Of a DNA stretch of 64,000 nt, positions 47,985 to 54,988 are shown in pieces. Both the position numbers and the translations under genes were made by a program. The stretch's first letter is position 1. Each line of letters starts with the position of its first letter. The notes under the pieces are model-generated. The model was not told the DNA's origin. It did no database searches and saw only the letters and a program-made list of their open reading frames with translations. Source of the DNA: Ectopseudomonas mendocina (GTDB lineage: Bacteria; Pseudomonadota; Gammaproteobacteria; Pseudomonadales; Pseudomonadaceae); contig NZ_JADTQG010000013.1 of assembly GCF_016008875.1 (NCBI RefSeq), forward strand, positions 62,001 through 126,000, given 5' to 3'.

Positions 47985-49166
47985 ATGTCCGGCCCCTTGT
48001 CATCGCTGAAGATTCTCGACTTTTCCACGCTGCTGCCGGGGCCGTTCGCGTCGCTGCTGTTGGCCGACATGGGCGCCGAGGTGCTGCGGGTGGAGTCGCC
48101 TACGCGCATGGACCTAGTGCGCGTGCTGCCGCCGCACGATGGTGGAACGTCCACCAGCCACGCCTATCTCAACCGCAACAAGCGCAGCATCGCCCTGGAC
48201 CTCAAGCGGCCGGAGGCCGTGGAGGTGGTCAAGCAACTGGTGAGCGAGTACGACATCGTCCTCGAGCAGTTCCGCCCCGGCGTGATGGACAAGCTGGGCG
48301 TTGGCTACGAGGTGCTCAAGGCGATCAACCCGCGGCTGATCTACGTGTCGATCACCGGTTATGGCCAGAACGGCCCTTATCGCGACCGCGCCGGGCATGA
48401 CATCAACTATCTGGCTCTGGCCGGTATCGCCAGCTACACCGGGCGCCAGGACAGCGGCCCGTTGCCGCTTGGCGTGCAACTGGCGGATCTGGCAGGCGGC
48501 TCGCTGCATGGGGTGATCGGCCTGCTCGCAGCCGTGGTGCAGCGCCAGGTCAGCGGTGTGGGGCAGCAGGTCGACGTGAGCATGACCGACTGCGCCTTCA
48601 GCCTGCATGGCATGGCCGGCGCCGGTTATCTTGGTGCGGGGGTCGAGCCCAGCATGGAAAACCAGGCGCTCAATGGTGGCAGCTTCTACGACTATTACCG
48701 CACGCGCGACGGCCGCTGGTTCTCCGTCGGCAGCCTGGAGCCGCAGTTCATGCAGCAGTTCTGCGCCGCCATCGGCCGGCCCGAGCTGGCGGCGCGTGGC
48801 TTGTCGCAGAAAGCCGAGGATCAGCGCGCGCTCAAGCGCGAGATCGAGATCGAGTTCGAGAAGCGCGATTTCGCCGAATGGGGCCGCGTGTTTGCCGAGC
48901 TGGACGCCTGCGTCGAACCCATGCTGCCGCTGTCCGAGGCGGTGCAGCACCCGCAGATCAGGGCGCGCGAACTGGTCGTCGAGGTGCCGCGCGAAGGCCT
49001 GCCGGCGCAGGCGCAACTGGCCTGTCCGCTGAAGTTTTCCGACGGCTTGCGGCCGCCGCAGCATGTAGGGGCAGCGCTCGGCGCGCATACCGAAGATGTA
49101 CTGGCGGAACTGGGGTATGACGCCGAGCGGATTGCCGCACTGCGCGAGTCGCGCGTGTTCGGTTGA
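47985..49166 (+). CDS. CaiB/BaiF family CoA transferase or racemase
   Basis: A 393-residue family III CoA-transferase. The family motifs are LKILDFSTLLPGPFASLLLADMGAEVLRVE, SHAYLNRNKRSIALDLK, AGHDINYLALAG and QQVDVSMTDCAFSL, the last with the Asp expected to form the acyl intermediate. The group includes formyl-CoA and carnitine transferases and alpha-methylacyl-CoA racemases. In this setting, transferring CoA to or epimerising a branched acid is plausible. The ribosome site TGGAG is five to six bases upstream. Confidence 0.9.
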   Translation: MSGPLSSLKILDFSTLLPGPFASLLLADMGAEVLRVESPTRMDLVRVLPPHDGGTSTSHAYLNRNKRSIALDLKRPEAVEVVKQLVSEYDIVLEQFRPGVMDKLGVGYEVLKAINPRLIYVSITGYGQNGPYRDRAGHDINYLALAGIASYTGRQDSGPLPLGVQLADLAGGSLHGVIGLLAAVVQRQVSGVGQQVDVSMTDCAFSLHGMAGAGYLGAGVEPSMENQALNGGSFYDYYRTRDGRWFSVGSLEPQFMQQFCAAIGRPELAARGLSQKAEDQRALKREIEIEFEKRDFAEWGRVFAELDACVEPMLPLSEAVQHPQIRARELVVEVPREGLPAQAQLACPLKFSDGLRPPQHVGAALGAHTEDVLAELGYDAERIAALRESRVFG

Positions 49167-49222
49167 AGCGGGCCATGGCGCCCGCTTAGGATGGGCGCCT
49201 TTACCGCACCGGGGCGTCAGGC

Positions 49223-49624
49223 ATGAAAGGAATCACAGGAGTGGCGTCGAGCGCCGTGAGCTGGATTTTTGCGTTGGGCGTGGCAATCGCGCCAGCACAG
49301 GCCGCTGAGGACCCAGACGATCCCTGCCAGCAAGGTAGTGCCATGGCCGCGTTCATGTGCCAGGGGCCGGTGTGGAAGGCGGCCGAGCAGGAGCTGCAGG
49401 GCACTTACGATCGCGTGATGGCCTCGCTCAAACAGTATGAGCCGGCCCTCGCCACGGAGCTGCGCGATGCCCAGCGCCTGTGGATCAAGCTCCGCGAACA
49501 GGATTGCAGCCTGTACGCCCGTAACCGGGTGCAAGGCTCGCCCTGGACCGGCTTCTGGGAGTCGGAATGCCACGCTGAGCAGGCTCGGGCGCGCACCGAG
49601 TGGCTGAAAACCTTCGAAGGCTAG
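49223..49624 (+). CDS. LprI-domain (DUF1311) exported protein
   Basis: A 133-residue protein with a signal peptide (MKGITGVASSAVSWIFALGV, cleavage near AQA-A). The mature domain carries four Cys residues (DPCQQ, FMCQG, DCSLY, SECHA) and the pattern ELQGTYDRVMASL, LRDAQRLWIKLREQDCSLY that marks the LprI family. Mycobacterial LprI inhibits lysozyme; whether this one does is unknown. It converges with sprT. Confidence 0.85.
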   Translation: MKGITGVASSAVSWIFALGVAIAPAQAAEDPDDPCQQGSAMAAFMCQGPVWKAAEQELQGTYDRVMASLKQYEPALATELRDAQRLWIKLREQDCSLYARNRVQGSPWTGFWESECHAEQARARTEWLKTFEG

Positions 49625-49651
49625 TGTCGCTATCGCTGCGCTGGCGCCCGA

Positions 49652-50146
49652 TCATTCCTGGCGCTGTTCGCCGGTGAAACTTAGCGTCGCCTTGCAGCGC
49701 CTGCAGTAATAGCGCCGCCCCTTGGCCACCAGCGCGTGACGCTGAGCGGAGAAGGGAAATTCGCCATCGACGCAGCTGCAGCGGTAGATGAAGCGGGCCA
49801 CCTTGCGCCGTTCGACTTCGTAGCTGTGGCAGCGATGCGGCGGCAGTTCGTAAACGCCGCGCATGATCAATTGCCATTCCTCGCCGTGGGGTTGAATGCG
49901 CGGGCCGAACAGTTGGTGGGCGATCATGTGGGCGACTTCGTGGGGCACCGTCTGGCGCAGGAAGTCTTCGTGGTTGTCGCGGTACAGCTGCAGGTTGAAG
50001 CGCAGCTTGTTTTCCGTCAAATGAGCGACACCGGCCTTCTGCCCGCGCAATTTGAAGCTGATTTCAGGGCGGGCGAAGGGCTGCTTGAAGAAGGCTTCGG
50101 CCTGCTGGTAGCAGGCTTCGACGCGAGCGTGAATCTGTTCGGGCAT
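49652..50146 (-). CDS. sprT: SprT-family zinc protein
   Basis: A 164-residue protein with the zinc protease-like motif HEVAH (His69, Glu70, His73). A downstream zinc ribbon is formed by CSCVDGE and YYCRRCKATLSF. The N-terminal helix MPEQIHARVEACYQQAEAFF and length fit bacterial SprT, a relative of the SprT-like domain of DNA-protein crosslink protease Spartan. Its bacterial substrate is unknown. It is a minus-strand gene between the LprI-like gene and two Yip1 genes. Confidence 0.92.
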   Translation of the reverse strand: MPEQIHARVEACYQQAEAFFKQPFARPEISFKLRGQKAGVAHLTENKLRFNLQLYRDNHEDFLRQTVPHEVAHMIAHQLFGPRIQPHGEEWQLIMRGVYELPPHRCHSYEVERRKVARFIYRCSCVDGEFPFSAQRHALVAKGRRYYCRRCKATLSFTGEQRQE

Positions 50147-50206
50147 GACGGGCGCAGGTACGGGCTGAGGGCGGATTATGCCGCAAGCAGCCCGCCTGCG
50201 CAGGTA

Positions 50207-50869
50207 TCACTCGTCTCCTGGCGGCTGCATGCGCTCCTGCTGCGTGCCGCGGCTCTGATCTTCATCCACCGTCCGCTGGTACTCCGGCTCGAGGGTGTAG
50301 GACCAGAACAGAATCATGCTTACGAGGATGGTGACCACCACCAGCAGGCCGACGCCAATCATCGAACTGGCATAGAGAAAACCCTGATGGTTATCGATAC
50401 GCATGAAGCGCGGCAGGCCGACATAGATCAGGTAGGAGGTATGCGCGCAGGCCGCCAGCAGAGCCAGTATCGCCAGCCAGCGGGTGGGGTAGAGCGCGGC
50501 GATACCGGCGAGGAAGAACGGGGTGCAGGCGTAGGCGATGAAACCAATGCACTGGTTGAAAGTGGGCCGGGCTTCGAAGGTACGCGACATGTAACGCAGG
50601 AAGTAGCCCATGATGAAGATGCCGATGAGCGTCGTGACATAGAGCAGCACGCTCAACTGCACTGCGCTTATCGCCTCCAGGCGGATGCGCTCATCTTCGA
50701 CCAGGCTCCAGCCTACCCAATGGGTGCCGATGAATAGACAAACCGCCGGCAACAGGGCGAACAGCAACAGGTAGGGCAGGTAGTTGGCACTGTTGCGTTC
50801 TTCGTCCTGACGAATCGCCGTCCAAGCGCGGTCCGGGCGGGTGAGAAGGGTATAGAGATTTGCGTACAT
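50207..50869 (-). CDS. Yip1-family membrane protein (paralogue 1)
   Basis: A 220-residue protein with five membrane segments after a short cytoplasmic N-terminus with the motif LLTRPDRAWTAIRQDEERNS. It is a Yip1 domain protein. Its neighbour at 51004 shares the same N-terminal pattern (THPDQEWQEIRGEEES) and the IDNHQGFLYASSMIGVG / IPDDEGFMFSSSVLAVG segment, so the two arose by duplication. The C-terminal tail ends in Gln/Pro/Glu-rich residues. No function is known for bacterial Yip1 proteins. Confidence 0.85.
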   Translation of the reverse strand: MYANLYTLLTRPDRAWTAIRQDEERNSANYLPYLLLFALLPAVCLFIGTHWVGWSLVEDERIRLEAISAVQLSVLLYVTTLIGIFIMGYFLRYMSRTFEARPTFNQCIGFIAYACTPFFLAGIAALYPTRWLAILALLAACAHTSYLIYVGLPRFMRIDNHQGFLYASSMIGVGLLVVVTILVSMILFWSYTLEPEYQRTVDEDQSRGTQQERMQPPGDE

Positions 50870-50957
50870 GGTATGTCCATCCGCTGGCTGCCTTTATATC
50901 TGGGGCAGCTATTGCGGCGCAGGGTTCAATTCAAATTCCCCCAATAACCTTGTGGAC

Positions 50958-50982
50958 AAAAAAGGCCGCCCGAAGGCGGCCT
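50958..50982 (-). terminator. Rho-independent terminator of the second Yip1 gene
   Basis: Read on the minus strand, AGGCCGCC-TTCG-GGCGGCCTTTTTTG is an 8-bp stem with a UUCG-type loop and a U tract. It begins 21 bases after the stop of the Yip1 gene at 51004. Confidence 0.88.
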
Positions 50983-51003
50983 GTCGATTTTGCGTGAATG
51001 CCA

Positions 51004-51603
51004 TCAGCTGATGTAGATCGGGCCAACGCCCATGCCCCAGAGAATGACCGAGCTAGCGATCATCGCTACCAACACCACCAGACCCACCGCCAATACGGAG
51101 CTGGAGAACATGAAACCCTCGTCATCGGGAATGTTCATGAAGGTCGGTATACCGACGTAGAGCAGATACACCGTGTAGCAGATTGCGACCGTGCCCACGA
51201 CCATGCCCAGCCATAGATGCGGATAGAGCGCTGCAAGGCCTGCGATGAACAGCGGGGTTGCGGTATAGGCGGCGAAGACCACGCACTGGGTCAGGCTCGG
51301 ATTGGCATCGTAGGTGCGTGCCATCCAGTGGATGAAGGCGCCCATCACGGCCACGCCTGCAAGCATCGCCAGGTAGGACATGATGGTCATCACCATCGCA
51401 CTGCCTTCGGTCAGCATCACCGGTGTTCGGTCACCGATGGCCCAGCCAACCTGGGTGGTGCCGATATAAGCTGAAATGGCGGGAATCGCCGCGAGAATCA
51501 GCACGTGAGTCAGGTACATGTGGCTGATGGATTCCTCCTCGCCACGGATTTCTTGCCATTCTTGATCGGGATGGGTGAAGAGCCCCCAAACGTGGTGGAT
51601 CAT
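51004..51603 (-). CDS. Yip1-family membrane protein (paralogue 2)
   Basis: A 199-residue Yip1 protein with five membrane segments. I place the start at ATG 51603 because AGGAGG lies eight bases upstream. A GTG nine bases earlier (51612) overlaps that site and is not usable. It is the upstream member of the tandem pair, separated from the first by a terminator and 134 bases, so each gene probably has its own promoter. The function is unknown. Confidence 0.85.
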   Translation of the reverse strand: MIHHVWGLFTHPDQEWQEIRGEEESISHMYLTHVLILAAIPAISAYIGTTQVGWAIGDRTPVMLTEGSAMVMTIMSYLAMLAGVAVMGAFIHWMARTYDANPSLTQCVVFAAYTATPLFIAGLAALYPHLWLGMVVGTVAICYTVYLLYVGIPTFMNIPDDEGFMFSSSVLAVGLVVLVAMIASSVILWGMGVGPIYIS

Positions 51604-51769
51604 GCCAGACACCTCCTTTTCTTATGACGGTCGCCCCCCAGCGAACGCCCGGGGCGCGTGTACAGCGCCGCCGGGTGTCAGGCCGAAATTATGCGACCTT
51701 ATGTCGCAGTATAGACAGGGCCTGGAGCCGGCGTGGTGTCTGGCTTTAGAGCAAATTGCTCTCTAGCGA

Positions 51770-52363
51770 TCAATGGTAATAGCGCTCAAGTATTTCCATG
51801 GCCAGGTTTATCGACTGCAACCGCTCTGTGCTGCCGCCTCGGTCCGGATGATGGATGCTGACCATTTGTCGGTAGCGCTGCTTGATTTGTGGCAGATCGA
51901 GCGTGCGTTCGTTGCTGAGCTCGAACAATTCGAGGGCTGCCTGTTTCTCGTCGCCGCCCTGCATGCGCGTCCAGAAACTGGTCAGCAGGCGTTCGACGTC
52001 GCGTTCGTCGGTATCGCGCAGATGGATCATGTCCAGGTAGTAGTCGCGCAGTTCATCGCGTTCGCTGAGCGCCGCAGTGCCGGGCTGATAGGGCAGCAGG
52101 CGGATGCACAGCGGGCTGATCTCGAGCAGGTGCGTCTGTTCCTGCCAAAGCTGATCACGCAGGCGGTAGAGGGCGTTGAACAGCAGAAAATGGGTGCGGA
52201 AGAGCACCAGCTTGTCCGTCAGCGGCAGGTTGGGCAAATGGCCGCTGTGGCGGGCCTTGAGTTGCTGGATAAGGGCATATTCGGCCAGCCCGTCGGGGGC
52301 GGCCTGGAGCAATTGCAGCACCTGCTCGGCGAGGTCCTGGTTGGGGTCGAGGTCGTCTTTCAT
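51770..52363 (-). CDS. DnaJ-related protein with C-terminal J domain
   Basis: A 197-residue protein. The N-terminal 130 residues match the DNAJ_related domain ([40 protein letters not shown]). The C-terminal 50 residues are a truncated J domain with [19 protein letters not shown], including the HPD tripeptide that stimulates DnaK. It is probably a cytoplasmic DnaK co-chaperone of unknown client. It is divergent from ttcA, with about 100 bases between. Confidence 0.88.
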   Translation of the reverse strand: MKDDLDPNQDLAEQVLQLLQAAPDGLAEYALIQQLKARHSGHLPNLPLTDKLVLFRTHFLLFNALYRLRDQLWQEQTHLLEISPLCIRLLPYQPGTAALSERDELRDYYLDMIHLRDTDERDVERLLTSFWTRMQGGDEKQAALELFELSNERTLDLPQIKQRYRQMVSIHHPDRGGSTERLQSINLAMEILERYYH

Positions 52364-52462
52364 CGGCCGAGCCTAGCATTTAACCGTCAACGGGGTAGGG
52401 GCGCGGCGCCTTTGTGCGTAAAATGTCGCGCTTTCGTTCCCACCCTCGGATTTCGACGCACC

Positions 52463-53287
52463 ATGGGCACCCTCTCGGTCAACCAGAACAAACTGCAGAA
52501 GCGCATTCGCCGCCTGGCCGGCGAAGCCATCACCGACTTCAACATGATCGAGGATGGCGACAAGGTGATGGTCTGCCTGTCCGGCGGCAAGGACAGCTAC
52601 ACCATGCTCGACGTGCTGCTTTACCTGCAGAAGGTGGCACCGATCAAGTTCGAGATCGTCGCGGTGAACATGGATCAGAAGCAGCCCGGCTTCCCCGAGC
52701 ACGTCCTGCCGGCCTATCTGGAGTCCGTCGGCGTCGCGTACCACATCATCGAGAAGGACACCTACTCGGTGGTCAAGGAGAAAATTCCCGAGGGCAAGAC
52801 CACCTGCTCGCTGTGCTCGCGCCTGCGCCGTGGCACCCTGTACACCTATGCCGACGAGATCGGTGCGACCAAGATGGCGCTGGGGCACCATCGCGACGAC
52901 ATCCTGGAAACCTTCTTCCTCAACATGTTCTACGGCGGCACGCTCAAGGCCATGCCGCCCAAACTGCTGTCCGACGACGGTCGCAACGTGGTGATTCGCC
53001 CGCTGGCCTACTGCGCCGAGGCCGATATCGAGGCCTACAGCCAGCTCAAGGAATTCCCCATCATCCCTTGCAACCTCTGCGGCTCGCAGGAAAACCTGCA
53101 GCGCCAGGTGGTCAAGGAGATGCTGCAGGAGTGGGAGCGCAAGAGCCCGGGTCGCGTCGAGATCATGTTCCGCGCCCTGCAGAACGTGCATCCCTCGCAG
53201 CTGGCCGACCGCGACCTGTTCGACTTCAAGAGCCTGAAGATCGACGACAGCGCCACGCCGCGCTTCCTTGACGTGATGAGCTTGTAA
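52463..53287 (+). CDS. ttcA: tRNA 2-thiocytidine(32) synthetase TtcA
   Basis: TtcA thiolates cytidine 32 of certain tRNAs using ATP and an Fe-S cluster. The 274-residue product has the PP-loop SGGKDS (residues 40-45), CSLC (Cys115, Cys118) plus the later Cys in IIPCNLCGS, and the family motif [17 protein letters not shown]. The start at ATG 52463 gives the standard N-terminus [20 protein letters not shown]; the open frame continues far upstream on the wrong side of the promoter. It is followed by a REP pair and the aromatic leader region. Confidence 0.97.
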   Translation: MGTLSVNQNKLQKRIRRLAGEAITDFNMIEDGDKVMVCLSGGKDSYTMLDVLLYLQKVAPIKFEIVAVNMDQKQPGFPEHVLPAYLESVGVAYHIIEKDTYSVVKEKIPEGKTTCSLCSRLRRGTLYTYADEIGATKMALGHHRDDILETFFLNMFYGGTLKAMPPKLLSDDGRNVVIRPLAYCAEADIEAYSQLKEFPIIPCNLCGSQENLQRQVVKEMLQEWERKSPGRVEIMFRALQNVHPSQLADRDLFDFKSLKIDDSATPRFLDVMSL

Positions 53288-53291
53288 GCCA

Positions 53292-53350
53292 TCGCGGCTG
53301 AAGCCGCTCCTACAAGTGACTCGAACCTGTGGGAGGGGCTTTAGCCGCGA
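53292..53350. repeat. REP pair (TGTAGGAGCGG family)
   Basis: TCGCGGCTGAAGCCGCTCCTACA and TGTGGGAGGGGCTTTAGCCGCGA are oppositely oriented copies separated by 13 bases, just after the ttcA stop. The family also occurs at 12176-12230. It may protect or end the ttcA transcript. Confidence 0.82.
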
Positions 53351-53353
53351 CGC

Positions 53354-53383
53354 TTGCCAGGCTGCAAAGGCCTGGAGTATGGT
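53354..53383 (+). promoter_or_regulatory. Candidate sigma-70 promoter for the leader region
   Basis: TTGCCA, an 18-base spacer and TATGGT would start transcription near 53390, giving leader peptide 1 a short 5' end. The match is moderate (five of six, then four of six), and nothing else better is visible between the REP pair and the peptide. Confidence 0.4.
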
Positions 53384-53407
53384 TCGGCCATCGCTTTGGA
53401 GAATTTC

Positions 53408-53539
53408 ATGTCTGCCAGCCTCAACTCCCTGTCCATGCTGCAAGCCGGTGCCTCGTGCGCCGCGTTGGCGCGTGTGCAGTCGGTCGCGGCTGCGGCGTAT
53501 TACTTCTTTGGGTATTGGTTTAGCCACAGGCGCGCCTGA
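53408..53539 (+). CDS. Aromatic-rich leader peptide 1 for DAHP synthase attenuation
   Basis: A 43-codon reading frame beginning MSASLNSLSMLQAG, with GGAG seven bases upstream of ATG. Residues 31-38 are YYFFGYWF: three Tyr, three Phe and one Trp in eight codons. The peptide then ends SHRRA. Such a run placed before alternative hairpins and a terminator is the classic sensor of aminoacyl-tRNA supply. Stalling on Tyr, Phe or Trp codons would decide whether the terminator forms. All three aromatic amino acids arise from the downstream enzyme's pathway. Translation is inferred; I have not folded the RNA. Confidence 0.8.
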   Translation: MSASLNSLSMLQAGASCAALARVQSVAAAAYYFFGYWFSHRRA

Positions 53540-53591
53540 TACCCCACAGGCGGCCTGAGACACCAGGGTCGCCACCAGAGACGTTTTCCAG

Positions 53592-53633
53592 AAAACCCCC
53601 GGTCGGCAACCCGACCGGGGGTTTTGTTTTTTT
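53592..53633 (+). terminator. Attenuator terminator upstream of the DAHP synthase gene
   Basis: A perfect 15-bp stem, AAAACCCCCGGTCGG / CCGACCGGGGGTTTT, with a CAAC loop is followed by GTTTTTTT. It starts 52 bases after leader peptide 1 and 209 bases before the enzyme gene, where only the leader transcript would be ended. The 5' arm overlaps GTTTTCCAGAAAAC, whose formation would compete with the terminator. Confidence 0.92.
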
Positions 53634-53667
53634 CGGCCGAAAACGGCCACAGATCGAGGATTCACAG

Positions 53668-53757
53668 ATGAACCGTTATTACCGCAACTACCGCTACGAC
53701 TGGCGATTTAGCAGCGTCACCACCGCCCTGACACCTTTACCACGAACACTCAGTTAG
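53668..53757 (+). CDS. Tyr/Arg-rich small ORF (possible second leader peptide)
   Basis: A 29-codon frame beginning MNRYYRNYRYDWRF and ending PLPRTLS, with GAGGA seven bases before ATG. Six of the first 14 residues are aromatic (four Tyr, one Trp, one Phe) and four are Arg. It lies after the terminator and ends 43 bases before the enzyme's ATG, with a GC-rich hairpin in between. It may be a second sensor acting at translation, or a small protein. I know of no family match. Confidence 0.6.
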   Translation: MNRYYRNYRYDWRFSSVTTALTPLPRTLS

Positions 53758-53761
53758 CGCC

Positions 53762-53779
53762 GCGCGGCGCATGCCGCGC
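53762..53779 (+). promoter_or_regulatory. Hairpin between small ORF 2 and the DAHP synthase start
   Basis: GCGCGGC-GCAT-GCCGCGC forms a 7-bp GC-only stem with a GCAT loop. It begins four bases after the small ORF stop and ends 21 bases before the enzyme's ATG, just ahead of its AAGGAA ribosome site. Ribosomes translating the small ORF would disturb it. A translational role is inferred. Confidence 0.45.
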
Positions 53780-53800
53780 CGGCCAAGGAACCGCCAGATC

Positions 53801-54865
53801 ATGAACGCATCCGTCTCCGCTCAACTCGCTTGCCCTGTCACCACCATCGCCCGCCGCAGTGCCCAGCCGCTGCCCAGCCCCGCCGTAATGCGCCAGCGCC
53901 TGCCGCTATCCGCCGCACTTGCCGAACGTATCGCCAGTGACCGCGATGCCATCCGCGCGGTGCTCGATGGCACCGATGCACGCCTGCTGGTAGTCGTCGG
54001 CCCCTGTTCTCTGCATGACCGCGCCTCGGCGCTCGAATACGCCGAACGCCTGGCCGCACTGGTGCCGGAGGTCGATGACCAACTGCTGCTGGTGATGCGC
54101 GCCTACGTGGAAAAACCGCGCACCACCGTAGGTTGGAAAGGGCTGCTGTACGACCCGCACCTGGATGGCAGCGGGGACATGGCTGAAGGCCTGCGCCAGT
54201 CGCGGCAATTGATGCTGGATATCCTCGAGCGCGGCCTGCCGCTGGCCAGCGAGCTGCTGCAGCCGATGGCTGCCGGTTACTTCGACGATCTGCTCGGCTG
54301 GGCGGCCATCGGTGCACGTACCAGCGAGTCGCAGGTGCACCGCGAGATGGTCAGTGGCCTGGATCTGCCGGTTGGCTTCAAGAATGGCACCGATGGCAGC
54401 GTCGGCATCGCCTGCGACGCCATGCGCTCGGCGGCGCACCCGCACCAGCACTTCGGCATCGATGACCTCGGCCATCCGGCGCTGCTGCATACCGCCGGCA
54501 ATCCGGATACCCATCTGGTGCTGCGCGGTGGCCACGGCGCGCCGAATCATGATGCTGCCAGCGTCGCCGCTGCGCGCGATGCCCTGCAGCGCCAGGGCAT
54601 CGCGCCGCGGATCATGGTCGACTGCAGCCATGCCAACAGCGGCAAGGACCCCTTGCGTCAGCCGGCGGTGCTGGACAGCGTGATCGACCAACGCCTGGCC
54701 GGCGACGCCAGCCTGCGCGGGGTAATGCTGGAGAGTCATCTGTTCGATGGTTGCCAGGCGCTGTCCGGCGAGCTGCGCTACGGCGTATCGATCACCGATG
54801 GCTGCCTCGGCTGGAGCGGCACCGAAGCCGCATTGCGCCAGGCAGCCGCGCGTTTGCGCGGGTAG
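53801..54865 (+). CDS. aroF: 3-deoxy-7-phosphoheptulonate (DAHP) synthase, class I
   Basis: It condenses phosphoenolpyruvate and erythrose 4-phosphate, the first step of the shikimate pathway. The 354-residue product has VVGPCSLHDRASALEYA, MRAYVEKPRTTVGWKGL, DPHLDGSGDMAEGLRQSRQL and MVDCSHANSGKDP, all AroFGH-type signatures with metal and PEP ligands. The start is ATG 53801 after AAGGAA. Which aromatic amino acid inhibits it cannot be told, so the symbol is provisional. The upstream leader with Tyr/Phe/Trp codons points to attenuation by aromatic supply. Confidence 0.94.
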   Translation: MNASVSAQLACPVTTIARRSAQPLPSPAVMRQRLPLSAALAERIASDRDAIRAVLDGTDARLLVVVGPCSLHDRASALEYAERLAALVPEVDDQLLLVMRAYVEKPRTTVGWKGLLYDPHLDGSGDMAEGLRQSRQLMLDILERGLPLASELLQPMAAGYFDDLLGWAAIGARTSESQVHREMVSGLDLPVGFKNGTDGSVGIACDAMRSAAHPHQHFGIDDLGHPALLHTAGNPDTHLVLRGGHGAPNHDAASVAAARDALQRQGIAPRIMVDCSHANSGKDPLRQPAVLDSVIDQRLAGDASLRGVMLESHLFDGCQALSGELRYGVSITDGCLGWSGTEAALRQAAARLRG

Positions 54866-54988
54866 GGCGGTTGCAACCTGCCAGTCCGGGATTGGCGGGT
54901 TTCACTCGGCCTGGGTTTTTTACAGGACTTGCGGTGCTCGGTGTTGTGCATGCAGGCTTCGTCATCCGTTTCATGAAGGATTCGATTC

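Larger units (their letters stand above)
53288..53800 (+). other. Leader region of the DAHP synthase gene
   Basis: 513 bases between ttcA and the DAHP synthase gene. In order it holds a REP pair (53292-53350), a possible promoter TTGCCA-N18-TATGGT (53354-53383), leader peptide 1 (53408-53539), self-complementary segments CAGGCGCGCCTG (53527-53538) and CAGGCGGCCTG (53547-53557), GTTTTC-CA-GAAAAC (53583-53596), and a strong terminator (53592-53633). After it come GGCCG-AAAA-CGGCC (53635-53648), leader peptide 2 (53668-53757), and GCGCGGC-GCAT-GCCGCGC (53762-53779). This is the layout of transcription attenuation, with an additional downstream translated element. Confidence 0.7.

Noticed and set aside
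53500..53600. A fixed antiterminator pairing scheme for the aromatic leader
   Set aside because: Several pairings are possible (CAGGC/GCCTG swaps, GTTTTC/GAAAAC, GGTTT with AAACC). Without folding energies I cannot choose one.
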